From NCBI GenBank assembly GCA_963775835.1, contig CAVZKV010000002.1, forward strand, positions 310,001 to 374,000: DNA of 64,000 bases, in the 5' to 3' direction. A program made the position numbers and the translations under genes. Shown here piece by piece: positions 35,540-44,602 of the stretch; position 1 is the first letter of the stretch; the number at the start of each line of letters is the position of its first letter. The notes under the pieces are model-generated. The model saw only the letters and a list, made by a program, of their open reading frames with translations, searched no databases and was not told the DNA's origin. Origin of the DNA: AWTP1-13 sp963775835. Its GTDB lineage: Bacteria; Pseudomonadota; Alphaproteobacteria; Rhizobiales; Hyphomicrobiaceae.

Positions 35540-36456
35540 CACACCTTCTCGACCTCGGGCTTGCCCAACAGACCGGAGGGCAAGAACACCAAGGTAATGG
35601 CGAGGATGCAGAAGGTGGCAACATCCTTGTAGTCGATGGAAAAATAGGCGGACCACAGCGTTTCGATCAAGCCGATCAGCAGGCCGCCCAGAACCGCGCC
35701 CGGCAGCGAGCCGATCCCCCCCAGCACCGCGGCGGTGAAGGCCTTGACGCCCGGAACGAAGCCGTCGCTGAAGCTGACGACGCCGTAGTAGATCATGAAC
35801 AAGAGCCCGGCGACGGCGGCGAGCGCGGCGCCGATCACGAAGGTGAGCGAGATGGTCCTGTCGACGTCGATGCCGAGCAGCGCGGCCATGCGACGGTCCT
35901 GCTCGCAGGCGCGCTGCGCCCGGCCTAGGGCCGTCTTCTGCACGATGTACCAAAATGCCCCGAGCAAGAGGGCGGTGACGCCGACGATCAGTAACTGCTT
36001 GTAGGACAAGGTGACGGCGTAGGTCCCGCCCTCGTGCAGGGTGAGCACGGTGCCTAGAAACGACGGCACCGGCTTGTTGCGCGGGCCCTGCGTCACCTGC
36101 ACCAGATTGGACAGGAAGATCGACATACCGATCGCCGAAATCAGCGGCGCCAACCGGAAAGATCCACGCAGCGGCCGGTACGCGAGGCGCTCGATCGCCC
36201 AAGCCCACAGCGAGGTCAAGAGCATGCCAAGCACCAGGACGATGACGAGCGCCAGCGCCAGGGAGGCAAAGCCGAGGACCTGGGTGAGCGCCAGCAGGAA
36301 GATGAGGGCGATGAAGGTCGAAAGCATGAAGACGTCACCATGGGCGAAGTTCACCATGCCGATGATGCCGAACACCATGGTGTAGCCGATGGCGATGAGG
36401 CCGTAGATCGACCCAAGCGTCACACCGTTGATGAGTTGCTGAAAGAAATATTCCAT
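35539..36456 (-). CDS. livH: Branched-chain amino acid ABC transporter permease LivH
   Basis: First gene of the liv operon, a 305-residue permease. It starts MEYFFQQLINGVTLGSIYGLIAIGYTMVFGIIGMVNFAHGD, a near-invariant LivH N-terminus, and has the EAA-like loop RAQRACEQDRRMAALLGID and the ASLGA-like GGIGSLPGAVLGG. About eight membrane segments are present. The 240 bases upstream to the CDGSH gene are non-coding and should hold the operon promoter, although no clear hexamers are seen. Confidence 0.96.
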   Translation of the reverse strand: MEYFFQQLINGVTLGSIYGLIAIGYTMVFGIIGMVNFAHGDVFMLSTFIALIFLLALTQVLGFASLALALVIVLVLGMLLTSLWAWAIERLAYRPLRGSFRLAPLISAIGMSIFLSNLVQVTQGPRNKPVPSFLGTVLTLHEGGTYAVTLSYKQLLIVGVTALLLGAFWYIVQKTALGRAQRACEQDRRMAALLGIDVDRTISLTFVIGAALAAVAGLLFMIYYGVVSFSDGFVPGVKAFTAAVLGGIGSLPGAVLGGLLIGLIETLWSAYFSIDYKDVATFCILAITLVFLPSGLLGKPEVEKV

Positions 36457-36696
36457 ACGGGCTGCCTGCCTGTCCCCGAGTCACCACCGGCAAGCTAGCA
36501 GACCCCTCCGCGCTACGTCACCTTGCTCTGTCGGGGGGTAAGGGTTTGCGGGGAAGGCTGGCTCCGGCCTACCACATTCTCGAGCGGCCGGGCCCCAGGG
36601 CCGTGGACGGGCCGGCCGCAGGCGGGGCGGCAGCCCTCCAGGCCCGCGGGCCAGAAAAGCCGGCGGTCCTGAGCGCATTCCCCTTGGAGCCTCCGC

Positions 36697-36939
36697 TTAG
36701 AGCATATTGTGGGTGCCGTCGCAGTAGGGCCGGTCATCGGTCCCCTTGCAGCCGCACAGGTTCACCGTGCCGCTGGCGGTGGCCACAAAGCGCAGCGGTT
36801 CAAGGCTTGTGAGCTTATGGGAGCCGTCGCAAAAGGGCTGCTTGGCGGAGCGCCCGCAGGTGCACCAGAAATAGGCTTTCCCTTCCACAAGCTCCACCTG
36901 GTAGGGGCCCTTTTGGGCGCAGACCGGCTCGTCGGACAT
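36697..36939 (-). CDS. Dual CDGSH iron-sulfur domain protein
   Basis: An 80-residue cytoplasmic protein with two mitoNEET-like [2Fe-2S] sites. The first ligands are Cys26, Cys28, Cys37 and His41 (WCTCGRSAKQPFCDGSH). The second are Cys62, Cys64, Cys73 and His77 (CGCKGTDDRPYCDGTH). It lies 85 bases after soxZ on the same strand and is probably read with soxYZ. A redox or cluster role linked to sulfur oxidation is an inference from position. Confidence 0.9.
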   Translation of the reverse strand: MSDEPVCAQKGPYQVELVEGKAYFWCTCGRSAKQPFCDGSHKLTSLEPLRFVATASGTVNLCGCKGTDDRPYCDGTHNML

Positions 36940-37024
36940 GGCTCGCCTCGGTTAAGCCTCGATCTTGACGTTAGGAGCGGCCGCCCCCGGGGCGCCGCTG
37001 CTGGGCGCACACGACCCCTCCGGG

Positions 37025-37345
37025 TCAGGTGACGTTGAGCTTTATCCTCTCGATGACCTTGTTGCCGCCGTCCTCGACCCAGGTGAACTCGAATTCGCCC
37101 GGCCCCGGCACCTTCATGAAGAAGGACAGATAAGGATTGGCGGAGATGCCGGCCTGCAGATCCGCCTTGAAGACCTCGTCGCCGGCAAAGGTCGCGGAGA
37201 AGGAATTGATGATGTTGCGCGGGATGATTTTGCCGTCCGGGTCCTTGCGCTGGCCCGTTTCCATGACATGGGAGATCAAGGTCTTGATCTCGATCAGATC
37301 GCCCGCTTTGGCAGCCTCGGGCAGCTTGACGCGTGGCTTGTTCAT
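37025..37345 (-). CDS. soxZ: SoxZ, sulfur-carrier complex subunit
   Basis: Partner of SoxY in the periplasmic carrier that holds sulfur intermediates. The 106-residue product begins KPRVKLPEAAKAGDLIEIKTLISHVMETGQRKD, the standard SoxZ start, and has SFSATFAGDEVF and GEFEFTWVEDGG. It has no signal, as expected, since SoxZ is exported bound to SoxY through the Tat route. It follows soxY by 18 bases. Confidence 0.95.
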   Translation of the reverse strand: MNKPRVKLPEAAKAGDLIEIKTLISHVMETGQRKDPDGKIIPRNIINSFSATFAGDEVFKADLQAGISANPYLSFFMKVPGPGEFEFTWVEDGGNKVIERIKLNVT

Positions 37346-37363
37346 TTCCGCTCCTCCTTTGCG

Positions 37364-37838
37364 CTAGCCGCCGCAGCCACCGATCGTGACCTTTACAGTG
37401 CGTCGCCCGATCAGGAACTTACCGTCGCTGAGTTCGGCAAGCCCGATCACCTCCTGCGTGCGGGCCAGCCGCATGCGGCTGGCCGCCGAGGCCTTGCCCG
37501 ACAGGGGGCTGAACCGGAAGGTGGCAACACCGGGCTGGGGATTTTCTGTGGCGATCACGTGGATCGCCTTGACGTAGTCGTTGGCCGTCATCGGGTTCTC
37601 GACGGAAACCGTGAGCGGCACGGTATTGCCGTTTTCGGCGATTTCCGGCAACTCCAAGGTGACCTTGCCCTCCACGGGTTTGGCATCCCCGACCAGGCTC
37701 TTCAAGGTCTGTTGCCAGGCGGGCTCGGTGGTCTGCGCGCTAAGCCGTCCGCGCCGAGACCGCAATCAGGGCCAGCGCCGCGGCGCCGGTCGCAAACTCG
37801 CGGCGATCGAGCAACGGGGTCGTCTGTGCGTCTGTCAT
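37364..37838 (-). CDS. soxY: SoxY, sulfur-carrier protein (frameshifted in signal region)
   Basis: Carrier that binds sulfur on a C-terminal Cys swinging arm. From ATG 37838 the first frame gives a Tat signal, DRREFATGAAALALIAVSA, and then stops at 37740-37742. The mature SoxY (AWQQTLKSLVGD, IAENGNTVPLTVSVENPM, and the terminal GGCGG with its essential Cys) reads in another frame from about 37760 down to 37364. Loss of one base around 37745-37757 joins them. As written, the mature part could start only at a TTG at 37765 without a signal and would not reach the periplasm. Either an assembly error or a recent inactivation. Confidence 0.88.
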
Positions 37839-38266
37839 CTCAAGTCCCAACTTTGGGCCCGGGCAATCCCGCATCCGGAGGAGGCCTCCAAGGGCGCCAG
37901 CGTCGACGGCTAAAAGATAAGCCCCGCGCCGGCTCTGCCTAGGGCCGGTGCAAGGACACCCAAACAAGGGGCCAGTATGCCTTGAACCGCGTGCGCAATC
38001 CACACTGTCAAGCGCTCGCGGCGCTGGCGCTGCTGCCGCCGGCCGCCTTTGCCGGCGGGCAATCTTCAGCCATACTCGCCAAGGCCAACTCTCCCAAGCG
38101 TTTTTTCCCATTGCGTGGTGTGAGAGTTGGCGGGGCGGGACTTTGCGCCGCGGGCAGATCCTGGCGATGGACTTCGGCGGTCTGCTGCCTGAAGCTGGCG
38201 GAAGCGACAATCCTGGTGCGGCGGATCTCAATCGAACCGGCGGTGTCGTCGGGGCAAGGTGGGCAG
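37839..38266. other. Divergent soxY-fccB intergenic region with signal-like leader
   Basis: This 428-base gap should hold both promoters. From TTG 37982 the fccB frame is open all the way to the fccB ATG and includes LAALALLPPAAFAGG (about 38009-38060), which looks like an export signal. No CxxCH heme site follows in any + strand frame, so a cytochrome subunit gene (fccA) cannot be supported; a decayed remnant is possible. Confidence 0.4.
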
Positions 38267-39580
38267 ATGATTTCGAGGCGGGGCTTTGCACGGCTGCTGG
38301 GACGGGCGGGCGCCGGCACGCTGTCGATCGGCGCCTGGGCGCAATTTGCCTTTGCCCAGCGCGCGCCGCGCGTCGTCATCGTCGGCGGCGGGGCCGGCGG
38401 GGCCACGGTGGCGCACTATCTCAAAGCGGGTGCCGCCGAACTCGACGTGACGCTGATCGAAGCCAGGCAGATCTACAGCTCCTCGTTCTTTTCCAATCTC
38501 TACCTCGGCGGCTTGCGCCCGCTGGAATCCTTCAACCACAGCTATGTGGCCTTGCAGCGCCTCGGCGTGAAGGTGGTGCACGACCTGGCAACCGACGTCG
38601 ACAGCGCCCGCAAAACCGTCAAGACGCGCGGCGGGCGCACCTACGGCTATGAGCGCCTGGTGCTCTCGCCCGGCATCGCCATGCAATACGAGTCGCTCCC
38701 GGGCTATTCGCACGAGACGGCGCGCGCGCTGCCGCACGCCTATACCACTAACCCGGCCGGCAAACGCAATTTGAAGCACCAGCTGCAGGCCATGCGGGAC
38801 GGTGGAACGGTCGTCATCGCGGCACCCAACAACCCCTATCGCTGTCCCCCCGCGCCCTATGAGCGCGCCTGCATGATCGCGCACTACCTCAAGACCAAGA
38901 AACCCAAGTCTAAGCTCGTCATCCTCGATCCCAAGCGCAGCTTTGCCAAGCAGGACCTCTTCATCGAGGCCTTCGAACGCCACTACAAGAGCATCATCGA
39001 ACTCAATCTCAGTACCGAGATCGACGATTTCTCCATCAGCAGCGTCGATGCCAAGAGCAAAGAGGTGCGCACCAGGGCGAATAAGCGCGTGAAGTTCGAC
39101 GTTGCCAACATCATCCCGGCGCAGCGGGCCGGCGACATCGCCGGCAGGGCCGGCTGCACGGACGGGGACTGGTGCCCCATCGAGCCCGGCAATTTTGCCT
39201 CGAGGACCGTCAAGGACGTCTACGTATTGGGCGATGCGGCCGTTGCCGCCGACATGCCGAAGTCGGCCTTTGCCGCCAATAGCCAGGCAAAGGTGGTCGC
39301 CGGCGACATCCTCGCCCATCTTGTCGGCAAGGCGGAAATCCCTGGCCGCTATAGCAATACCTGTTGGTCGCTGCTGGCGCCCGACGACGGGGTTAAGCTC
39401 GGCGCCGACTACGTCCCCAAGGCGGGCAAGCTTGCCGCCGAGGGCGGCTTCATCTCCGAGCCAGGCGAGAGCGCGGAGCTGCGCCGGCAGACCTACCTTG
39501 AGAGCGTCGACTGGTATGAAAACATCACCACCGACATGTTTGCCCGCGTTCAGCGCGGCGCGGAGGCAAACAAGCGATAG
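38267..39580 (+). CDS. fccB: Flavocytochrome c sulfide dehydrogenase, flavoprotein subunit (FccB/SoxF)
   Basis: Periplasmic FAD protein that oxidises sulfide to sulfur. The 437-residue product has a Tat signal SRRGFARLLG, the FAD motif VVIVGGGAGGATVAHYL, the RCPPAPYERACMIAHYL segment with cysteines near the flavin, YVLGDAA, and the C-terminal flavocytochrome domain with NTCWSLLAPDDGVKLGA. ATG 38267 begins the signal exactly. Normally it is paired with a cytochrome subunit FccA; none is next to it here. It is divergent from soxY. Confidence 0.93.
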   Translation: MISRRGFARLLGRAGAGTLSIGAWAQFAFAQRAPRVVIVGGGAGGATVAHYLKAGAAELDVTLIEARQIYSSSFFSNLYLGGLRPLESFNHSYVALQRLGVKVVHDLATDVDSARKTVKTRGGRTYGYERLVLSPGIAMQYESLPGYSHETARALPHAYTTNPAGKRNLKHQLQAMRDGGTVVIAAPNNPYRCPPAPYERACMIAHYLKTKKPKSKLVILDPKRSFAKQDLFIEAFERHYKSIIELNLSTEIDDFSISSVDAKSKEVRTRANKRVKFDVANIIPAQRAGDIAGRAGCTDGDWCPIEPGNFASRTVKDVYVLGDAAVAADMPKSAFAANSQAKVVAGDILAHLVGKAEIPGRYSNTCWSLLAPDDGVKLGADYVPKAGKLAAEGGFISEPGESAELRRQTYLESVDWYENITTDMFARVQRGAEANKR

Positions 39581-40014
39581 ATGCAAAAGCTGGCCGCGAA
39601 CGGATCAGCCCCGCGCTTGGCGACCGCGCGGGTGAGAAAGACGCCGGCGCCTTTGGCGGGGCTGGGAACCGTGGGGATTGCGCGAAAGCCAAAAGGTCGC
39701 GGGCCCACCGCCAAGGTCGAGGTTTTGGCGCAAAAATGGCGAAGGGACTATACTGAAAGGTAGCGGCCGGCCTGATAAGCTTGCAGCAGGACGGTCGCAA
39801 GCGAGGTTTCAGGAGGTCCCTGGGTAGGTCCCTCGAGAGGGGAGGGGCGCGGAGACCGCGGACCCCCCGTGTCTTGTGGCAATCCCGCAGGGACCATGCC
39901 GCTGGGGAAGGTGCGCCGCGCGACCATGGGCCGGCCGAGGGGGGCCGGTCGGCGCCCCGCGACCGCCTTGAAATGTGAGGCTTTGGCATAATCTAGGTTG
40001 AGAGACTGGAGGCC
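39581..40014. other. Intergenic region between fccB and fadE
   Basis: No gene supported. A 60-codon frame that opens right at the fccB stop has a basic, low-information product and no homologous look. The last 60 bases (aaatgtgaggctttggcataatctagg) are less GC-rich, with TAATCT as a possible -10, and probably hold the fad operon promoter. Confidence 0.4.
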
Positions 40015-42519
40015 ATGATGGCGGAGGTCGTTTTCCTCGTTCTCTGCGTGGCGGGCGCCGTCGCGCTGGCCATGCACCGGGCGCCGCTGTGGGCCTGGGC
40101 GGCGGCGCTTGCCGGCGCAACCCTGATTTGGCAGACGGGCCTGTTGCACGGTGAGCTCGAGGAGCCCGCCTTTACGCTGCTGGGCCTGTTGGCCTGGGTG
40201 CCGGTCGCCGTCTTGGCCGGCTTGGCGATTGGGCCCGTGCGCCGCGCCGCGCTGATCGAGCCCGCCTTCCGCAACATCAAGGCCCTGCTGCCCAAAGTCT
40301 CCGCCACCGAGCAGGAGGCCCTCGATGCCGGCACCATCGGCTTTGACGCAGAACTGTTCTCGGGCACCCCCGATTGGCAAAAGCTGCGCGACGTTCCCCC
40401 GATCACGCTGAGCGAGGAAGAAAAGGCCTTTCTCGACGGGCCGACGAGCGAGCTGTGTCGGATGGTGGACGATTGGGCGATCCGCCACAACCTCAAGGAA
40501 ATCCCCGCCGAGACTTGGAGTTTCATCAAGCAGCACGGCTTTCTCGGCATGCTGATTTCCAAGGAGCACGGCGGGCTCGGCTTCTCGCCGCAAGCCCAAT
40601 CGCTGGTGCTCGGCCGCATCGCCTCACGCTCGCCCGACGTGGCGAGCCTGGTGATGGTGCCGAATTCGCTGGGGCCCGGCGAACTGATCGAAAAATACGG
40701 CACGCCCGAGCAGAAGGAGCACTACCTGCCGCGATTGGCCAAGGGCATCGAGATCCCCTGCTTTGCGCTGACCGGTCCCACCTCTGGATCCGACGCGGCC
40801 ACCATGCGCGACGTCGGTTACGTCAGCAAGGGCCGACACGCCGGCAAGGAGGTGATCGGCATCAAAGCATCCTGGGAAAAGCGCTACATCACGCTCGCAC
40901 CGCAGGCGACGCTGATCGGGCTTGCCGTGCGTCTGATCGATCGCGACAACCTGCTGGGGCGCGGCGAAGAGCTGGGCATTACCGTGGTGCTGGTCCCCGC
41001 GGATCATCCGGGCGTCGAGATCGGCCGCCGCCACCTGCCGAGCGGCGCCGCCTTTCCGAACGGCCCAATTTGGGGACGCGACGTCTTCATTCCGATCGAG
41101 TGGGTGATCGGCGGCGAGAACTTGGTGGGCCAAGGTTGGCGCATGCTGATGGAGTGCCTGGCCGCGGGCCGCTCCATTTCCCTGCCGTCGTCGGCGGCGG
41201 CGGGGGCAAAATCGCTGCTGCGCAATACCAGCGCCTATGCCCGCATCCGCAAGCAGTTCGACCTGGCGATCGGCAAGATGGAAGGGCTGCAGGAGCCGCT
41301 GGCGCGCCTGGTCGAGAATGCCTACGTGATCGAAGCCGCCCGCGCGGTGACGGCGGCCATGGTGAGCCGCGGCGAAAGGCCCTCAGTGCTGTCCGCGATC
41401 ATGAAGTACCAGACCACCGAGCGCATGCGCCGCTCGGTCAACGACGCCATGGATCTGCATGGCGGCCGTGCCATCTGCGATGGGCCCAGCAACTACCTGC
41501 AATCGGCCTATCAGATGATGCCCGTCGCCATCACGGTTGAGGGCGCCAATATTCTGACGCGCTCGCTGATCATCTTTGCGCAAGGTGCCTTGCGCTCGCA
41601 TCCCTATCTCTACCAGGAGATCCAAGCCTGCCAGGATGCCAACGCGCAACGGGGCTTGGCCCAATTCGAAGCCGCATTCTGCAACCACGTGGCATTTTCC
41701 CTCGCCAACACCTGCGGCGCCCTCTTTCACAACCTCACCTTCGGTCTGTTCGGTTCCGTTCCCGACAAAGCCTATGGCACGGCGGAGTGGTATCGGCAGT
41801 TATGGCGGGCCGCGCGCAACTTTGCCTTTGTCGCCGACCTGACCGTGGCAGTGCTCGGCGGCGGTCTCAAAACCAAGCAAAAGCTGACTGGCCGCCTCGC
41901 CGATGCGCTTTCCGAGCTGTATTTGCTGGCCTGCGTCATCAAGCGTTACGAGGATGATGCCAAACCGGCCAACGACCGGCATATCGTGGCGCTGTGCGCG
42001 CGCAACGGGCTTTATCGCTTCCAGGAGGCGCTGCGCGGTACCATCGACAACTTTCCAATCGCGCCGGTGCGCTGGTTCATGCGCGCCGTCGTGTTTCCCT
42101 TAGGAAGCCACTACAAGGCCGCCCCGGATTGGCTGGGCCAGCAGGTGGCCGAGCTGGTATTGGTGCCGGGCGAGGTGCGCGATCGTCTTACGCGCTTCAT
42201 CCATGTCTCACGCAACCCAAACGATCCGACCGGTCTCCTGGAAGTGACGTTTGCCAAGGCGGTCGAGGCCGAGGCCGCCGAAAGGAAGCTCGATCGCGCG
42301 GTTCGGGCCGGCACCGTGCGGCGCGTGCATGGCAACGATTGGATCGGCGAGGCCGTCGCCAAGGATGTGCTCACGCAGAGCGAGGGCCAAATGCTGCGCG
42401 AGCTGGAAAAGCTGACCGCGCGTGCCATCGCCGTGGACCACTTCGACCCGGCCGAGGTGCGGCCCCATTACTTGACGCCCGGTCACAATGCGCGGGCGAT
42501 GCAGAGTGCGGCAGAGTGA
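40015..42519 (+). CDS. fadE: Acyl-CoA dehydrogenase FadE
   Basis: Large membrane-associated acyl-CoA dehydrogenase opening beta-oxidation. The 834-residue length matches FadE (about 815 in E. coli). Two N-terminal hydrophobic segments (about 1-45, 50-75) precede the ACAD domain with HGFLGMLISKEHGGLGFS, ALTGPTSGSDAATM, SWEKRYITLAP, and the catalytic-region MDLHGGRAICDGPSNYL. A C-terminal DUF1974 domain (about 540-830) includes HNLTFGLFGSVPDKA. ATG 40015 and 40018 are both possible. It starts the fadE-fadJ-fadI operon. Confidence 0.94.
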   Translation: MMAEVVFLVLCVAGAVALAMHRAPLWAWAAALAGATLIWQTGLLHGELEEPAFTLLGLLAWVPVAVLAGLAIGPVRRAALIEPAFRNIKALLPKVSATEQEALDAGTIGFDAELFSGTPDWQKLRDVPPITLSEEEKAFLDGPTSELCRMVDDWAIRHNLKEIPAETWSFIKQHGFLGMLISKEHGGLGFSPQAQSLVLGRIASRSPDVASLVMVPNSLGPGELIEKYGTPEQKEHYLPRLAKGIEIPCFALTGPTSGSDAATMRDVGYVSKGRHAGKEVIGIKASWEKRYITLAPQATLIGLAVRLIDRDNLLGRGEELGITVVLVPADHPGVEIGRRHLPSGAAFPNGPIWGRDVFIPIEWVIGGENLVGQGWRMLMECLAAGRSISLPSSAAAGAKSLLRNTSAYARIRKQFDLAIGKMEGLQEPLARLVENAYVIEAARAVTAAMVSRGERPSVLSAIMKYQTTERMRRSVNDAMDLHGGRAICDGPSNYLQSAYQMMPVAITVEGANILTRSLIIFAQGALRSHPYLYQEIQACQDANAQRGLAQFEAAFCNHVAFSLANTCGALFHNLTFGLFGSVPDKAYGTAEWYRQLWRAARNFAFVADLTVAVLGGGLKTKQKLTGRLADALSELYLLACVIKRYEDDAKPANDRHIVALCARNGLYRFQEALRGTIDNFPIAPVRWFMRAVVFPLGSHYKAAPDWLGQQVAELVLVPGEVRDRLTRFIHVSRNPNDPTGLLEVTFAKAVEAEAAERKLDRAVRAGTVRRVHGNDWIGEAVAKDVLTQSEGQMLRELEKLTARAIAVDHFDPAEVRPHYLTPGHNARAMQSAAE

Positions 42520-42529
42520 GGTAAACACC

Positions 42530-44536
42530 ATGACTGAGATGCAAGGCTTGCGGGACTGGCGCTGCTCGGTTGATCCCCAGGGCATTGCCTGGGCGGTGTT
42601 CGACCGCGAGGGCGAGAGCCAGAACTCGCTCGGCCAGCGGCCGCTGGAGGAACTGGCTCAAATCGTCGATTGGGCCGAGCGTGGGGCGCGGGACAAAGGC
42701 ATTCGCGGGCTGGTGCTGAGCTCGGGCAAGGAGAAGGGTTTCATCGTCGGCGCCGACGTGCGCGAGTTCGAACAGATCACGAGCGAGCAGCAGGTCATCG
42801 ATGGCGTGAGCCTCGTCAACACCCTCCTCGATCGCATCGAGCGCATGCCGGTGCCGGTGGTGTGCACCGTGCACGGCTTCTGCCTGGGCGGAGGACTCGA
42901 GCTGGCACTCGCCTGCCATTGGCGCATCGCCACGCGCGAAGACGCAACGCGCTTGGGCTTTCCCGAGGTGAGGCTCGGGATTTTTCCAGGCTTCAACGGC
43001 ACCGCACGCTCGATCCGCCAGGTCGGGGCGCTATCGGCCATGCAGATGATGCTGACGGGTTCGATGCTCCGCGCCGGCGCCGCGCGCCGCGCCGGCCTGG
43101 TCGATGAGCTGGTGGCAAGTCCCCTCAATCTGGCCTGGGCCGCGCGCCGGGCCATCTTGAGGAACCGCAAGTCGAAAGCCGCCGGTGGTTGGCAGGCGCT
43201 GTTACGTTTCGCGCCGGCGCGCGGGTTGCTGGCGAACAGGCTGCGCGCCGAGACCGCCAAGAAAGTGCGCGAGGACCACTATCCCGCGCCTTTCCGCCTG
43301 ATCGACCTGTTCGAGGCGCATGCCGGCAACCTCGAGGAGATGAAGCTTGCCGAGACGCGCGCCTTCGCGCCGCTCATGCTGAGCGACACTTCGCGCAACC
43401 TGCGCCGCGTCTTCAAGCTTTCCGAGATGATGAAGGCGCAGGCGCCCAAGGACCTCGCCTTCAGGCCGCTGCGCGTGCACGTCGTCGGTGCCGGGGTGAT
43501 GGGGGCCGACATCGCCGGCTGGTGCGTGGCCGCCGGCATGGAAGTGTCTTTGCAGGATCTGAACGAGGAGCAGATCAAAAAGGGCCGCGAGGCACAGAAG
43601 AAACTGTTCGCCCGCAAGTTCAAGACCAGGCCGCAACGCGAGGCGGCCATGGTGCGGCTGATCGCCGATCCCAAGGGTCTTAATATCGGCCGCGCCGACG
43701 TGGTGATCGAGGCCATCGTCGAGAAGCTCGAGAGCAAGCAAGGTCTGCTCAAGTCCATCGAAGCGAAGCTGAAGGGGGGCGCGGTGCTGGCGACCAACAC
43801 CTCCTCGATCGAGATCGAAAAGATTGCCGAGGCGCTCACCGATCCGGGTCGCTTGATCGGCATTCACTTCTTCAACCCGGTGGCGCAGATGCCGCTGGTC
43901 GAGGTGGTCCGCGGTGCCAACAGCAGCGCCGAACAAGTGGCCAAGGGCTGCATCTTCGTCACCGCCATCGACAAGCTGCCGCTGATCGTCAAGAGCAATC
44001 CCGGCTTCTTGGTGAACCGGGTACTGGCGCCCTACATGATGTCGGCCTTGCAGCGGTTGGAACGGGGCGAGGCCAAGGAGAAGATCGACCAGGCGGCGCG
44101 CGTGTTCGGCATGCCGATGGGACCGATCGAGCTGGCCGATACCGTCGGCCTCGATGTGTGTGCCCATGTCGGCAGCATCCTCAAGCTGTCCCCCGTGGGC
44201 GGAACCAAGCTCGATCAGATGGTCGCTTCCGGCAAGCTCGGCAAGAAGTCGGGCGAGGGTTTCTATGTCTGGAAGGACGGCAAACCCGAAAAGGCCAAGC
44301 CCGAGCAACCCTATGACCGGTTCGAGCTGGAGCGGCTGGGTCGCGAATTGGTCGATCCGCTGATCCGCGAATGCGAACGTTGCCGCGACGAAAAGGTCGT
44401 CGACAGCGCCGACCTGGTCGATGCGGGCGTGATCTTCGGCAGCGGTTTTGCGCCGTTCCGCGGCGGCCCGTTACATTTCCGGGCCAACGAGCAGAAATCC
44501 AATGTCGAGCCGCTGCGGCGCACCGCGGCGGCCTGA
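42530..44536 (+). CDS. fadJ: Fatty acid oxidation multifunctional protein, enoyl-CoA hydratase/3-hydroxyacyl-CoA dehydrogenase
   Basis: Two-domain enzyme for steps two and three of beta-oxidation. The 668-residue product has a crotonase domain (1-200) with oxyanion GFCLGGGLELALA, catalytic Glu124 and Glu146, a linker, then an NAD-dependent dehydrogenase domain with VVGAGVMGADIAG (Rossmann, 318-330), TNTSSIEI, and GIHFFNPV carrying the catalytic His. C-terminal dimer domain has FLVNRVLAPY. It begins 10 bases after fadE. The subclass (FadB or FadJ) cannot be fixed; pairing with a FadI-type thiolase favours FadJ. Confidence 0.92.
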   Translation: MTEMQGLRDWRCSVDPQGIAWAVFDREGESQNSLGQRPLEELAQIVDWAERGARDKGIRGLVLSSGKEKGFIVGADVREFEQITSEQQVIDGVSLVNTLLDRIERMPVPVVCTVHGFCLGGGLELALACHWRIATREDATRLGFPEVRLGIFPGFNGTARSIRQVGALSAMQMMLTGSMLRAGAARRAGLVDELVASPLNLAWAARRAILRNRKSKAAGGWQALLRFAPARGLLANRLRAETAKKVREDHYPAPFRLIDLFEAHAGNLEEMKLAETRAFAPLMLSDTSRNLRRVFKLSEMMKAQAPKDLAFRPLRVHVVGAGVMGADIAGWCVAAGMEVSLQDLNEEQIKKGREAQKKLFARKFKTRPQREAAMVRLIADPKGLNIGRADVVIEAIVEKLESKQGLLKSIEAKLKGGAVLATNTSSIEIEKIAEALTDPGRLIGIHFFNPVAQMPLVEVVRGANSSAEQVAKGCIFVTAIDKLPLIVKSNPGFLVNRVLAPYMMSALQRLERGEAKEKIDQAARVFGMPMGPIELADTVGLDVCAHVGSILKLSPVGGTKLDQMVASGKLGKKSGEGFYVWKDGKPEKAKPEQPYDRFELERLGRELVDPLIRECERCRDEKVVDSADLVDAGVIFGSGFAPFRGGPLHFRANEQKSNVEPLRRTAAA

Positions 44537-44602
44537 CAGCGACGACCGAGCTGGGACATTTGTTGGGCGCCGCCGCCGGCGGGCCCCGCGAGGAGCTTGA
44601 GC

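Noticed and set aside
39581..39763. A 60-codon frame starting at the fccB stop codon
   Set aside because: The product is basic and featureless, with no ribosome site of its own beyond the fccB end and no conserved pattern.
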